Below are positions 17,604-27,572 of a stretch of DNA of 64,000 nucleotides, in pieces. Below the pieces are notes generated by a model. That model was not told the DNA's origin. It did not search any database and was given only the letters and a program-made list of their open reading frames with translations. How positions within the stretch are numbered: position 1 is the stretch's first letter; each line of letters opens with the position of its first letter. This DNA is from CAWAMD01 sp963783045 (GTDB lineage: Bacteria > Actinomycetota > Nitriliruptoria > Nitriliruptorales > Nitriliruptoraceae). The position numbers and the translations under genes were made by a program. The stretch covers positions 186,001 to 250,000 of the forward strand of contig CAWAMD010000008.1 of assembly GCA_963783045.1 (NCBI GenBank), written 5' to 3'.

Positions 17604-20600
17604 TTAGCCACGGAGGGTGAGGCCACGATAACCATCTGTGAATCCAGCGGCGCGCAGCGCGTCGGCCACGGGTGTCTCGTGCACGTCGGTGCCGTCGACC
17701 CGCGCGATCTCGAGCTTGCGGATGCGTCCTGACTTCACGAGCCGCACGAGTTCCTCGGTCCACCTCCCGTTGGTCGGGGTCGTCGCGAAGGTCGCGAGGC
17801 TCCGACCACCCCGTTCGACGTATACCGCCGGGATGCCATCGAGCAGCGCGAGGAAGGCGCCGGCCTGCCGCGCGGGGCGCCCCTCGCTGGGCGGCCACGC
17901 CAGGGCGGCGCCGTAGGGCTGGGCCGGATCGCTCGCTGCGAGCGTGAGCGCCGCCGGCTCGTCGGCCGGCTCGCGCAGAGCCCGGAGCCGGTCGATCGCG
18001 CCCGGCGCGGCGAACTGGGCGCCGCCGAGCCCCTCGACGAAGTAGCCGCGACGGATGCGCCCGGTCTCCTCCATGAGCTTCAGCACCGGGTAGACCCCGG
18101 CGAAGCCGCCCGGCACACCTTCGCCACGGGCCGCCTCGGCGGTGAGGACCCCGTACCGCTCGAGGAGCTGCTCGGCCCGGGCGTGGGCGATCTCGGTGGG
18201 GCCCGGCGACGGCGCCAGCAGCGGCGCCACCAGCGACCAGCGCCCCTGCGCCGACGGCGGACCGACGCGACGCAGCCGTCCGGGCCGTGGGCGCGCACGC
18301 CGGGACGCCGCTGCGGCCCGAGGCCGCCCATGGAGCAGCGCACGCACCGGCGCCAGGGTGTCGTTGGTGACCTCGCCGGCCCAGACGAGGTCCCACAGCG
18401 ACTCGAGCACCGCCTGCTGGTCGGACGCGCCCGCGGCGGCGAGGACGTCGGGCCAGAAGGAGGCGCCGGCGGCGGCGAGGTGGGTACGGATGGCGTCGTG
18501 CAGCGCGCCGGACGGTGCCTCGTCGGGAGGCGGCGGGGCGAGCAGCGACACCTGATCACGGAAGCACAGGACCAGACGCCCGTCGCTGGCACCGAGTGGC
18601 TCCGCGCCGACCCAGACGACCTCCCCGGCGGCGAGCAGCTGATCGAGGTCGGCCTCTCGGTAGCCGGCCACCCGCGCCGGCAGGACCTCGGTCTCGAGGA
18701 CCGAGGCGGGGATCGGCGCGCCCTGCAGCTGCGCGACCGCCTCGACCACGGCGTCGACGCCCCGCCGGCCGTCGCCGATCCCGTGCCAGGCCGGAAGGAA
18801 GCGTCCGAGCGTCGCCGGGTCGACCGGCTCGACCTCGCGGCGCAGGGCCGCGAGGGACCGACGGCGCAGGCGTCGGAGCACGTCGACGTCGCACCACTCC
18901 CGCTCGATGCCGTCCGGCCGGAACTCCCCGAGCACGACACGGTCGTCCTCGAGCAGCTGCTCGAGCACCGTGGCGACGCGGGGCGTCGGGATGCCGAGAC
19001 GGACGGCGACGTGCTGGGCGTGGAAGGGGCCGTGTGTGCGCGCGTAGCGGGCGACGAGGTCGTCGAGCGGCCGGTCGACCGGCTCGGTGAAGGCGGCCGG
19101 GAGTCCCGGTGGGAGCGCGACCCCGAGGGCGTCGCGAAGGCGCGCGGCGTCCTCGGCGGCCGCGTACCGGTCCTCGTCGGCGACACGGACGGCGATCGCC
19201 CGGCGGTCGGCGACGAGCTGGTCGACCCAGGCGGTGGCGTCCCCGGTGCAGCGGGCAGCCAGCTCCGCGGGCGTGAGGTCGCCGAGCCGACGCAGCAGGT
19301 CGTGGCACTCGTCGACGTCGCGTGCCTGTCGGCCGTCGGTGAGCAGCTGCAGCTCGAGCTCGAGATCGGCGAGCACCGCCGGGTCGATGAGCTCGCGCAG
19401 CTCGTCCCCGCCGAGCAGCTCACGCAGCAGCTCGCGGTCCAGCGCCAGGGCGGCTGCGCGCCGCTCCGCCAGCGGAGCGTCGTACTCGTACATGTAGGTG
19501 CCGACCCAGGCGAACAGCAGCGACTGGGCGAACGGGGAGGCATGGGCGGTGTCGACGGGCACCACCCGGATGGTGCGTGCCCGCAGGTCGGTGAGCAACG
19601 CCTTCAGCGCCGGCAGGTCGAAGACGTCCTGGAGGCACTCACGGGTCGCCTCGAGCGTGATCGGGAAGCTCGGGTACTTCGCCGCGACCTGGAGCAGGCT
19701 CGCCGCCCGCTGCCGTTGCTGCCACAGGGCGGTGCGCTGACCGGGGCGCCGCCGGGGGAGGAGCAGGGCCCGTCCGGCCGCCTCGCGGAACACGGTCGTG
19801 AACAGCGCGGTGCCGGCGAGCTGGCCGACCACGAGCTCCTCGACCGCGTCGGGGTCGATCAGCAGCTCGTCCACCGGGACCTGCTCGACGGCCTCCTGCA
19901 GGCGCAGCACGATGCCGTCGTCGGACCACAGCAGCTCGGCGTCGATGCCCTGTGCCTGCAGCCGCGCTTCGATCGCCATCGCCCACGGTGCGTGGACCCG
20001 GGCCCCGTAGGGGGAGTGGATGCAGACGCGCCAGTCACCGATCTCGTCGCGGAACCGCTCGACGAGGATGGTGCGATCGTCGGGCAGCGCCCCGGTCGCC
20101 TCGACCTGCTCGTCGAGGTAGGCGAGCAGGTTGCGGGCCGCCCACTCGTCGAGGCTGGCCTGCGCGACGAGGGAGGCCACCGCCGCGTCGGTGTCGGCGA
20201 GCGCCGCGGCGCGTGTCTCGCGGAGGAACGTCCCGAGCGCCCGCCCGAGCTCGGCCGGCCGTCCGGGACCGTCCCCGTGCCAGAACGGCATCTTCCCGGG
20301 CTGCCCGGGCGCCGGGACGACGACGACCCGCTCGTGGGTGATGTCCTCGATCCGCCACGTGGACGCGCCGAGCACGAAGGTCTCGCCCACACGGGACTCG
20401 TGGACCATCTCCTCGTCCAGCTCGCCGACGCGCGTGCCCTCGGGCGTGAACACGCCGAACAGGCCCCGGTCGGGGATCGTGCCCGGGTTGGTCACGGCCA
20501 GCCGCTGGGCGCCGCCGCGCCCCCGGATGGTCCCGGCCACCCGGTCCCACACGATGCGGGGCCGCAGCTCGGAGAACTCGTCGGACGGGTAGCGGCCGGC

Positions 20601-22136
20601 GAGCAGGTCGAGGACGGCGTGCAGCACGTCCTCGGACAGGTCGGCGAAGGGAGCGGCACGCCGCACGAGCCGCGCGAGGTCGTCGACCTGCCAGGTGTCC
20701 ATCGCCGCCATGGCGACGACCTGCTGGGCGAGGACGTCGAGGGGGTTGCGCGGGTAGCGGGTCGCCTCGATCAGGCCCCGCTGCATGCGGTCGACGACGA
20801 CGGCGGTCTCGACCAGGTCGCCGCGGTACTTCGGGAAGATACGACCGCGCGACGGCTCGCCGACCTGGTGGCCGGCCCGGCCGATGCGCTGCAGGCCGCG
20901 GCTGACCGATCCGGGCGACTCGACCTGCACGACGAGGTCGACGGCACCCATGTCGATCCCGAGCTCCAGCGACGAGGTGGCCACGAGCCCACGCAGACGT
21001 CCGGCCTTCAGCGCGTCCTCGATGGTGAGCCGCCGCTCCCGCGAGAGCGACCCGTGGTGCGCCATGACGAGCTCGTCGACGGGCTCGGCCGCGAGCTCCG
21101 TCATCACGGTCGGGTCGCTCGGGTCGAGCCCGGCCGCCCGTGCCCGCTCGAGCCGGACCCGGCTCGCGTGCAGCTCGTTGAGACGGGCGGCCAGTCGCTC
21201 GGCGAGCCGTCGGGCGTTCACGAAGATGAGCGTCGAGCGGTGCCCGAGGACGAGGTCGAGCAGCCGCGGATGGACCGCGGGCCAGATGGACTTGCGGGTC
21301 GGTCCGGCGGCGGCCGAGCCGGACAGCGGCACGTCCTCGACGACGGAGCCGAGGTCGCTCATGTCCTCGATCGGGACGACGACCTCGATGTCGAGCTCCT
21401 TGCGGATGCCGGCGTCGACGATCGTGACCCGACGAGGGGTGTCCCCGGTCTGTCCGCCGAGGAAGCGGGCGATCTCGTCGAGCGGGCGCTGCGTGGCCGA
21501 TAGCGCGATCCGCTGCGGCGGACGGTCGGTGATGGCTTCCAGCCGCTCGAGCGAGAGGGCGAGGTGCGCGCCCCGCTTCGTCGGTGCGAGGGCGTGGATC
21601 TCGTCGACGATGACCGTGTCGATGCCGCGCAGCGTCTCCCGGGCCTTGCTCGTCAGCAGCAGGAACAGCGACTCCGGGGTCGTGATCAGGATGTCGGGCG
21701 GGGTGCGGGCCATCCGGGCGCGCTCGCTCGGTGGGGTGTCGCCGGTGCGCACCCCGACGGTCGGCTCGTGAACCTCGACGCCCCGGCGTTCGGCGGCCAG
21801 ACGGATGCCCTTCAGCGGCGCGCGCAGGTTCTTGTCGACGTCGACGGCGAGGGCCCGCAGCGGCGAGATGTAGAGGGTGCGCAGCCGTCGTTCGCGCGGC
21901 GGTTGCGGGCTCGTCATGAGCCGGTCGATCGTCCACAGGAAGGCGGTGAGCGTCTTGCCCGAGCCCGTGGGCGCGAGGATGAGCGTGTGGTCGCCGTCCG
22001 CGATCGCCGGCCAGCCCTGAGCCTGGGCAGGCGTCGGCGCCGCGAACGTGGTCTCGAACCACGTGCGGACCGGATCGGAGAACCGCGCGAGGACGTTGTC
22101 GGACACGCCGGTGACGGTACCGCCCGCCTCCGACAC
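17604..22136 (-). CDS. lhr: Lhr-family ATP-dependent DNA helicase (Lhr-Core plus C-terminal extension)
   Basis: 1,510 residues, essentially the length of mycobacterial Lhr. Superfamily 2 motifs: Q-motif region FAAPTPAQAQGWPAI, Walker A LAPTGSGKTLTAF, motif Ia ISPLRALAVDV, DEIH box IVDEIHALAPTKRGAHL, motif III LSATQRPLDEIA, and motif VI QRIGRAGHQVGEPSRG. A winged helix and Lhr domain follow, then the long C-terminal domain (from about residue 860). It is a 3'-5' translocase linked to DNA repair and induced by DNA damage in mycobacteria. The GTG at 22136 is the longest start. A second GTG at 22106 (VSDNVLARF) is equally plausible, since neither has a clear ribosome site. Confidence 0.95.
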   Translation of the reverse strand: MSEAGGTVTGVSDNVLARFSDPVRTWFETTFAAPTPAQAQGWPAIADGDHTLILAPTGSGKTLTAFLWTIDRLMTSPQPPRERRLRTLYISPLRALAVDVDKNLRAPLKGIRLAAERRGVEVHEPTVGVRTGDTPPSERARMARTPPDILITTPESLFLLLTSKARETLRGIDTVIVDEIHALAPTKRGAHLALSLERLEAITDRPPQRIALSATQRPLDEIARFLGGQTGDTPRRVTIVDAGIRKELDIEVVVPIEDMSDLGSVVEDVPLSGSAAAGPTRKSIWPAVHPRLLDLVLGHRSTLIFVNARRLAERLAARLNELHASRVRLERARAAGLDPSDPTVMTELAAEPVDELVMAHHGSLSRERRLTIEDALKAGRLRGLVATSSLELGIDMGAVDLVVQVESPGSVSRGLQRIGRAGHQVGEPSRGRIFPKYRGDLVETAVVVDRMQRGLIEATRYPRNPLDVLAQQVVAMAAMDTWQVDDLARLVRRAAPFADLSEDVLHAVLDLLAGRYPSDEFSELRPRIVWDRVAGTIRGRGGAQRLAVTNPGTIPDRGLFGVFTPEGTRVGELDEEMVHESRVGETFVLGASTWRIEDITHERVVVVPAPGQPGKMPFWHGDGPGRPAELGRALGTFLRETRAAALADTDAAVASLVAQASLDEWAARNLLAYLDEQVEATGALPDDRTILVERFRDEIGDWRVCIHSPYGARVHAPWAMAIEARLQAQGIDAELLWSDDGIVLRLQEAVEQVPVDELLIDPDAVEELVVGQLAGTALFTTVFREAAGRALLLPRRRPGQRTALWQQRQRAASLLQVAAKYPSFPITLEATRECLQDVFDLPALKALLTDLRARTIRVVPVDTAHASPFAQSLLFAWVGTYMYEYDAPLAERRAAALALDRELLRELLGGDELRELIDPAVLADLELELQLLTDGRQARDVDECHDLLRRLGDLTPAELAARCTGDATAWVDQLVADRRAIAVRVADEDRYAAAEDAARLRDALGVALPPGLPAAFTEPVDRPLDDLVARYARTHGPFHAQHVAVRLGIPTPRVATVLEQLLEDDRVVLGEFRPDGIEREWCDVDVLRRLRRRSLAALRREVEPVDPATLGRFLPAWHGIGDGRRGVDAVVEAVAQLQGAPIPASVLETEVLPARVAGYREADLDQLLAAGEVVWVGAEPLGASDGRLVLCFRDQVSLLAPPPPDEAPSGALHDAIRTHLAAAGASFWPDVLAAAGASDQQAVLESLWDLVWAGEVTNDTLAPVRALLHGRPRAAAASRRARPRPGRLRRVGPPSAQGRWSLVAPLLAPSPGPTEIAHARAEQLLERYGVLTAEAARGEGVPGGFAGVYPVLKLMEETGRIRRGYFVEGLGGAQFAAPGAIDRLRALREPADEPAALTLAASDPAQPYGAALAWPPSEGRPARQAGAFLALLDGIPAVYVERGGRSLATFATTPTNGRWTEELVRLVKSGRIRKLEIARVDGTDVHETPVADALRAAGFTDGYRGLTLRG

Positions 22137-22222
22137 GGCCGCCCGCCCGCAGCACCGGCCCCTCCCGCCCCTCCCGGCCTCGGCTCCTCCCGGCCTCGGC
22201 TCCTCCCGGCCCCGACCCGACC

Positions 22223-22263
22223 TGGGTAGAAATCGTCCGAGACGTCCGGACGATTCCTACCCA
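22223..22263. repeat. Palindromic repeat B, copy 1
   Basis: Arms TGGGTAGAAATCGTC and GACGATTCCTACCCA (one mismatch) around CGAGACGTCCG. It lies 86 bp upstream of the lhr start (minus strand) and is nearly identical in its left half to copy 2, 62 bp away. Confidence 0.8.
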
Positions 22264-22282
22264 AGACGTCCGGCCGGCTCGA

Positions 22283-22327
22283 CCTGGGTAGAAATCGTCC
22301 GAGACGTTCAGAGGATTTCTACCCAGG
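22283..22327. repeat. Palindromic repeat B, copy 2
   Basis: Perfect 14-bp arms CCTGGGTAGAAATC and GATTTCTACCCAGG with a 17-base centre. It lies 66 bp past the stop of the TldE-like gene. It may serve as a terminator there, but the tandem arrangement with copy 1 suggests a dispersed element family. Confidence 0.8.
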
Positions 22328-22393
22328 ACGCCGGCGAGGAGGCGGGCGTGCGGGCGTGCGGGCGTGGCGGGGGGCGTGGGGGCGACGGCGGGG

Positions 22394-23731
22394 TCAGCCG
22401 CGGGCGCCGCCGGTGAAGTTCCAGGCCCCGAGCCGCACCGACGGTGCGATGACGAGGCCGGCACCCATCTCCGAGTCGGCGAACCGGTCGTCGTCGCCGA
22501 CACCGAGGATCGCGCCCGGGGACAGCGCCTCGACGAACGACTGCGTGAACCGGAGGTTGCCCACGGCTCCGATCACCTCGCCGTCCTCGATCCGGAAGGT
22601 GCCGTTGCGTGTCAGCCCCGTGACGACCTGCGTCTTCGGGTCGAGGATCCGGCAGTAGTGGAACTGGGTGACGAGCAGCCCGCGCTCGACGCCGGCGACG
22701 AGGTCGGCGGGCGATGCCTCGCCGCCCGAGACCACGAGGTTCGTCGGGAAGGCCCCGAAGGAGGCGCCGCCCGGGACGGCGTGCCCGGTGCTCGCGCTCC
22801 CGGCGCGCCGGGCGGTCCGCCGATCGTGTGCCAGCGCCCGGGTGACCCCGTCGGTGACGAGGTCGAGCTGCCGCTTCGGCGTTCCCTCGGCGTCGAACGG
22901 CAGACCGATCGCGCGCGTGTCCAGCGGGTCGTCGCGCAGGGTGAATGCCGCGTCGAACTGCTGCTCGCCGACCGCGGCGAAGGACTGTCCCTCGATGGCC
23001 GACTTCGCGTTGAACCCGTGGGCGGCGAGGAACGACACGATCGTCGCGACGCACTCGGGGCCGAGCACGACCTCGTAGCGACCCGGGTCGAGGTCGACGA
23101 ACTCCTCGGACCGTCGTGCCCGGTCGGCCGCGAGCGTCCCGGCCCGGTCGGCGTCGAGGTCCGCGAAGCGGCGGGAGGTCTGGTGGGCCGACCCGGCGGA
23201 CCCGCTGGTCTGCTGGATCCCGTCCAGCGTCGCCCGGGTGGAGCGGCCCACCGACCGCTGCCCTGCCGAGTTCGCGAACGCCACCTCGTCGGTCTGCGTG
23301 TCGCAGTAGCCGGCGGCCCGCAGCTCCGGTGCCGCTCCGACGAAGAAGGCGACCAGGTCGGCGCGGTCCTCCGGCGTGGCGTCGGCCGTGGTGTCGTCGT
23401 GATGGTCGAGGTCGGGGACCGGTGCCGGTGGCGCCAGGCCGGGCCAGTGCGGGTCCACGGGCTGCAGCCGTGCCGCGGCGAGCGTCGCGTCGACGAACCG
23501 GGCCAGGTCGTGCTCGTCCACGCGGGTCGTGGCGGCGCTCGTCACCCGCCCGTCGACCGAGACGGTCAGCGTGACCCGGAGGGTGTTCTCACCGACGTGC
23601 TGATGGACGAAGGAGTTCGCGAACCGGGTCAGCCCGTGTCGCAGCCGGTGGACACGCACCTGCGACTCCGCACGGTCACCGACGAGGGCGACGACCCGGT
23701 CGGCGATTGCCTGCAGGGCGTCCGTCGTCAT
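22394..23731 (-). CDS. TldE/PmbA-type metallopeptidase-like partner
   Basis: 445 residues from ATG 23731. It carries the TldD/PmbA fold (VVLGPECVATIVSFLAAHGF, LPFDAEGTPKRQLDLV, TNLVVSGGEASPADLV) but no HExxxH zinc motif, as expected for the TldE half of TldD/TldE heterodimers. Such pairs degrade unfolded peptides and mature some RiPP and topoisomerase-poison precursors. The stop of tldD is 2 bp upstream, so the two are co-translated. No RiPP precursor is seen nearby. Confidence 0.9.
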   Translation of the reverse strand: MTTDALQAIADRVVALVGDRAESQVRVHRLRHGLTRFANSFVHQHVGENTLRVTLTVSVDGRVTSAATTRVDEHDLARFVDATLAAARLQPVDPHWPGLAPPAPVPDLDHHDDTTADATPEDRADLVAFFVGAAPELRAAGYCDTQTDEVAFANSAGQRSVGRSTRATLDGIQQTSGSAGSAHQTSRRFADLDADRAGTLAADRARRSEEFVDLDPGRYEVVLGPECVATIVSFLAAHGFNAKSAIEGQSFAAVGEQQFDAAFTLRDDPLDTRAIGLPFDAEGTPKRQLDLVTDGVTRALAHDRRTARRAGSASTGHAVPGGASFGAFPTNLVVSGGEASPADLVAGVERGLLVTQFHYCRILDPKTQVVTGLTRNGTFRIEDGEVIGAVGNLRFTQSFVEALSPGAILGVGDDDRFADSEMGAGLVIAPSVRLGAWNFTGGARG

Positions 23732-23733
23732 CC

Positions 23734-25209
23734 TCAACCCCTCACGCCGACGCGGACGTTGCGGAAGCGTGCGGGCGCCGCCGGATGGCCGGTGTGGCCG
23801 ACCTGCATCGGCTGGCCCTTCCCGCAGTTGGGCACACCCCACGGCACCCAGCCGTCCCAGCCCGCCTCGTCGGCGCCGCGTCCGGCGAGCATGTCCAGCG
23901 ACCCCCAGAACTGCGGGGTGATGCCCGTGTAGGTCGGGTTGCGGAGCATGCGGCCGCGCCGGCCGCCCTTGATCTCCCACGCGATCTCGGTGCCGAACTG
24001 GAAGTTGAGCCGCTTGTCGTCGATGGACCACGAGCGGTTCGTGGCCATGAGGATCCCGTCGTCGGTCGCCTCGATGATCTCCTCCAGCGTGTGCGGCCCG
24101 GGTGTGAGACCGATGTTGGTCATGCGCACCATCGGGATGCGGTTGAAGCCGTCGGCGCGGACCATGCCACCGGGCTCGAGTCCGGCCAGGTGGGCCGTGT
24201 CCCGCCCGGAGAGCACGCCGACCCAGCGGCCCTCCCGCACGATGTCGACGCGGCGGGCGGGCGTCCCCTCGTCGTCGAAGGCCCAGGTCGACAGGGCGCC
24301 GGGGATGGTGGCATCGGCGACGACGTTCATCAGGTCGCTGCCGTAGCGAAGCTCGCCGAGCCGGGACAGGTCGAGGAAGGAGGTGCCCGCGAACGCCGCC
24401 TCCCAGCCGAGGATCCGATCGAGCTCGACGGCATGGCCGACCGACTCGTGGATCTGCAGGGCGACCTGGCTGCCCTCGAGCACCACGTCCGTCGTCCCGG
24501 CCGGGCACTCCGGGGCGATCAGCAGCGCCACGGCCTCCTCGGCGACCCGGGCGGTGTGTGCCGGCAGGTCGAAGCTGCGGACGACCTCGTAGCCGCCGGT
24601 CGCGAAGTGGCCGAACGACTGCGGGTACGAGCGACGCTGCGTCTCGTGCTCCCCGATGGCGGTGGCGTCCATCCCGCCGCCGGACTCGATGATCCGCTGG
24701 TGGATGCGGTGGCCCTGGCTCGACACGAACCACTTCCGGGTCTCCCAGAACGCGAGCGTGGCGGTGGCCAGGGCGACGCCCTCGACGCCCGCCATGTCGG
24801 CGGTGACGGCCACGACGAGGTCGGCCTTCTCCGACAGCGGGACGTTGAACGGGTTCTCGACGTGCGGTGTCTCGTAGCTCGCCGACACGACCGGCACGTC
24901 GGCCAGCACGAGGTCCGGCCCCGGCACCTTGGCCGACGCGTGCGCGGTGGTGGCCGCCTGCTCGCCGGCGCGCCGGGCCGCGCCGGCCGTCAGGTCGCTC
25001 GTCGCCGCGAACCCCCACGACGACCCGATCAGCGCCCGCACGCCCACACCGAGCGACTCGTCCTGCCGGACGTCCTCGATCGCTCCGTCACGGGCCCGCA
25101 GCGACTCCTGTCGGGTGGCCACGACGCGCGCGTCGGCGTAGCGCGCACCCGCGGCGAGGGCCGCCTCCACCGCCGCCGTCGCGGGGTCGAACATCGCGTC
25201 GTCGGCCAC
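23734..25209 (-). CDS. tldD: TldD-type zinc metallopeptidase
   Basis: 491 residues from GTG 25209, chosen because GGGAGGA lies just upstream. An ATG five codons in (25194) is the alternative. The catalytic zinc motif HESVGHAVELD is present (HExxxH), with the C-terminal family segments GLTPGPHTLEEIIEATDDGI and GTEIAWEIKGGRRGRMLRNP. It is the active subunit of the TldD/TldE peptidase and forms an operon with the downstream TldE-like gene. It is divergent from the photolyase gene, sharing a promoter region of about 140 bp. Confidence 0.92.
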   Translation of the reverse strand: MADDAMFDPATAAVEAALAAGARYADARVVATRQESLRARDGAIEDVRQDESLGVGVRALIGSSWGFAATSDLTAGAARRAGEQAATTAHASAKVPGPDLVLADVPVVSASYETPHVENPFNVPLSEKADLVVAVTADMAGVEGVALATATLAFWETRKWFVSSQGHRIHQRIIESGGGMDATAIGEHETQRRSYPQSFGHFATGGYEVVRSFDLPAHTARVAEEAVALLIAPECPAGTTDVVLEGSQVALQIHESVGHAVELDRILGWEAAFAGTSFLDLSRLGELRYGSDLMNVVADATIPGALSTWAFDDEGTPARRVDIVREGRWVGVLSGRDTAHLAGLEPGGMVRADGFNRIPMVRMTNIGLTPGPHTLEEIIEATDDGILMATNRSWSIDDKRLNFQFGTEIAWEIKGGRRGRMLRNPTYTGITPQFWGSLDMLAGRGADEAGWDGWVPWGVPNCGKGQPMQVGHTGHPAAPARFRNVRVGVRG

Positions 25210-25350
25210 CCGGTCCTCCCGTGCTCCCGCGTTCGCGTGGGGCGGCAGGCTACCCGTCCCTCCGTCCGCGGTCCGGTCGCGGCGTGGATCCGAACGGGAC
25301 CTGGAAGGTCCCGCGGCCATCGCGAAGATCGACGAGGGGCGAGGAGTCCG

Positions 25351-26754
25351 ATGAGTACCGCCGTCCTGCTGTTCACCCGCGACCTGCGGGTCCACGACCA
25401 CCCGGCGCTTCGCGCGGCGGCGGCAGGCGCGGACGCGGTCGTCCCGTTGTTCGTGCTCGACGAGGCGGTGCTCGGCTCGTCCTTCACCGCGCCGAACCGG
25501 GCGGGCTTCCTCCTCGAGAGCCTCGCCGCGCTGCGCACCTCGCTGCGCTCGCGCGGCGGCGACCTGGTCGTGCGTCGCGGTGACGTGGCCGAGGTCGTGG
25601 CCAGGATCGCCGATGCGGTGGACGCCACGACCCTCCACCTCTCCGCCGACGTGTCGGCGTACGCCGCCCGCCGGCTCGAACGACTGCACGCGCGGCTCGA
25701 TCCGCAGGGCGTACGGGTCGTCGAGCACCCCGGGGTCACGATCGTCCCACCCGGCGCGCTCACGCCCTCGGGCGGCGGGGACCACTACCGGGTCTTCACG
25801 CCGTACTGGCGGGTGTGGGAGCCGGTCCACCGCGACCGCGTCGTGCTCGCACCGCCGGCGCGGCTCCGGGTCCCGGACGGCGTCGACCCGGGCCGCCTCC
25901 CGTCGCTGGAGGAGCTGGCGGCGGGGGAGCGCTCGCCTGCGGTGGCCCGCGGCGGCGAGCGGGCAGGCCGCGAGCGCCTCGCGGCCTTCCTGGAGGACGG
26001 CGACGCCGCCGGTGACCGCGATCACGGCACCGGCATGGCGGCGTACGCCGTCGGGCACGACGACCTCGCCGGCGACCGCACCTCGCGCCTGTCGCCCTAC
26101 CTCCACCTCGGCTGCCTGTCCCCGCGGGAGATCGCCGACCGGCTCGACCTGCGGCGGCGCGGGCACGAGCCCTTCCTGCGCCAGCTGTGCTGGCGCGACT
26201 TCCACCACCAGGTGACTGCCGCCCACCGGACCATGCCGAGCGAGGCCTACCGTCCCCGCGACGACACCTGGCGCGACGATCCGGAGGCCCTCGCCGCCTG
26301 GCAGGAGGGGCGTACCGGCGTCCCGATCGTCGACGCGGGCATGCGCCAGCTCCGCCGCGAGGGATGGATGCACAACCGCGCCCGGCTGATCGTCGCGTCC
26401 TTCCTCGTCAAGGACTGCTCCGTGGACTGGCGGCTCGGCGCCCAGCACTTCTTCCGCTGGCTCGTCGACGGGGACATCGCCAACAACGCCGCGAACTGGC
26501 AGTGGGTCGCCGGCACCGGCACGGACACGCGGCCGAACCGGATCCTCAACCCGGTCGCCCAGAGCCGGCGTCACGATCCCGACGGCGTCTACATCCGCCG
26601 CCACGTGCCGGAGCTGGCCGACCTCGGGGCCCCGGCGATCCACGCGCCCTGGGAGCTGCCCGCCGCCGCGCGCGACCAGCTCGACTACCCGCCCCCGCTC
26701 GTGGATCACGACGCGGCGCGCCGGCGGTTCCTCGCGTCACGCGGTGCCGCGTAG
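25351..26754 (+). CDS. phr: Cryptochrome/photolyase-family protein, probable CPD photolyase
   Basis: 467 residues from ATG 25351 behind GAGGAG. The antenna/Rossmann domain opens with STAVLLFTRDLRVHDHPAL. The FAD-binding helical domain contains FLRQLCWRDFHHQV, GVPIVDAGMRQLRREGWMHN and DGDIANNAANWQWVAGTGTD, all hallmarks of class I CPD photolyases. It repairs UV-induced cyclobutane pyrimidine dimers using light. The frame is open far upstream, but those codons overlap tldD antisense and are not coding. Confidence 0.93.
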   Translation: MSTAVLLFTRDLRVHDHPALRAAAAGADAVVPLFVLDEAVLGSSFTAPNRAGFLLESLAALRTSLRSRGGDLVVRRGDVAEVVARIADAVDATTLHLSADVSAYAARRLERLHARLDPQGVRVVEHPGVTIVPPGALTPSGGGDHYRVFTPYWRVWEPVHRDRVVLAPPARLRVPDGVDPGRLPSLEELAAGERSPAVARGGERAGRERLAAFLEDGDAAGDRDHGTGMAAYAVGHDDLAGDRTSRLSPYLHLGCLSPREIADRLDLRRRGHEPFLRQLCWRDFHHQVTAAHRTMPSEAYRPRDDTWRDDPEALAAWQEGRTGVPIVDAGMRQLRREGWMHNRARLIVASFLVKDCSVDWRLGAQHFFRWLVDGDIANNAANWQWVAGTGTDTRPNRILNPVAQSRRHDPDGVYIRRHVPELADLGAPAIHAPWELPAAARDQLDYPPPLVDHDAARRRFLASRGAA

Positions 26755-26804
26755 GCTCGGGCACGCCAGGCCAGTCGCCCCGCCAGCTCTCCCCGGAGGT
26801 ACCC

Positions 26805-27572
26805 ATGCAGCTCGACAGCCGTACCGCGATCGTCACCGGCGGCGCGTCGGGACTCGGCAACGCCACCGCCCGCCGCCTGCACGAGGCCGGGGCGAACGTC
26901 GTGATCGTCGACCTGCCGAGCTCCGACGGCGAGGCGCGCGCCGGCGAGCTCGGGGAGCGAGCCGCCTTCGCCGCGACCGACGTGTCCGACGCCGACCAGG
27001 TCGCCTCGGCCGTCGAGCTGGCGAGCAGGCGCTTCGGCGGGTTGCACGTGGCCGTGAACTGCGCGGGCATCGCCTGGGCGCAGCGCACGGCGAGCAGCAG
27101 GGGACCCCACGACCCCGACGCGTTCCGCAAGGTCGTCGAGGTCAACCTCATCGGCACGTTCAACGTCATGCGGCTGGCCGCGCAGGCCATGCTCGATCAC
27201 GACCCGGACGAGGACGGCGAGCGGGGCGTCATCGTCAACACGGCGTCCATCGCCGCGTTCGACGGACAGATCGGTCAGCTCGCCTACGCCGCGTCCAAGG
27301 GCGGGGTGGTGAGCATGACCCTGCCAGCCGCGCGCGACCTCGCGCGGGAGGCCGTCCGGGTCGTCACCATCGCCCCCGGCACCTTCGACACGCCCATGCT
27401 CGCCGGGCTGCCCGAGGAGTCGCGTCAGGCGCTGGCTGACGAGATCCCACATCCCCACCGGCTCGGTGACCCGGCCGAGTTCGGGCTGCTCGTCCGCCAG
27501 ATCGTCGAGAACTCCTACCTCAACGGCGAGGTCATCCGCCTCGACGGTGCCCTGCGCATGAAGCCCCGCTGA
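26805..27572 (+). CDS. Short-chain dehydrogenase, 3-hydroxyacyl-CoA dehydrogenase type II-like
   Basis: 255 residues behind GGAGG. Cofactor motif AIVTGGASGLGNATA, Asp after the second strand (VIVDLPSS) indicating NAD, the NCAGI motif, and catalytic Ser in NTASIAAFDGQ with Tyr-Lys in YAASKGGV. The overall pattern (GTFDTPMLAGLPEE, PHPHRLGDPAEFGLLVRQI) is that of the HSD17B10-like 3-hydroxy-2-methylbutyryl-CoA dehydrogenases used in isoleucine or branched fatty-acid breakdown. Standalone gene. Confidence 0.88.
   Translation: MQLDSRTAIVTGGASGLGNATARRLHEAGANVVIVDLPSSDGEARAGELGERAAFAATDVSDADQVASAVELASRRFGGLHVAVNCAGIAWAQRTASSRGPHDPDAFRKVVEVNLIGTFNVMRLAAQAMLDHDPDEDGERGVIVNTASIAAFDGQIGQLAYAASKGGVVSMTLPAARDLAREAVRVVTIAPGTFDTPMLAGLPEESRQALADEIPHPHRLGDPAEFGLLVRQIVENSYLNGEVIRLDGALRMKPR

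Noticed and set aside
18183..21503. A 1,106-codon plus-strand frame opposite lhr
   Set aside because: No recognisable motif, and composition typical of antisense shadows. The helicase motifs are on the other strand.
23734..25209. RiPP biosynthesis cluster around the TldD/TldE pair
   Set aside because: No precursor peptide, radical SAM, YcaO or transporter gene nearby. The neighbours are lhr and a photolyase.
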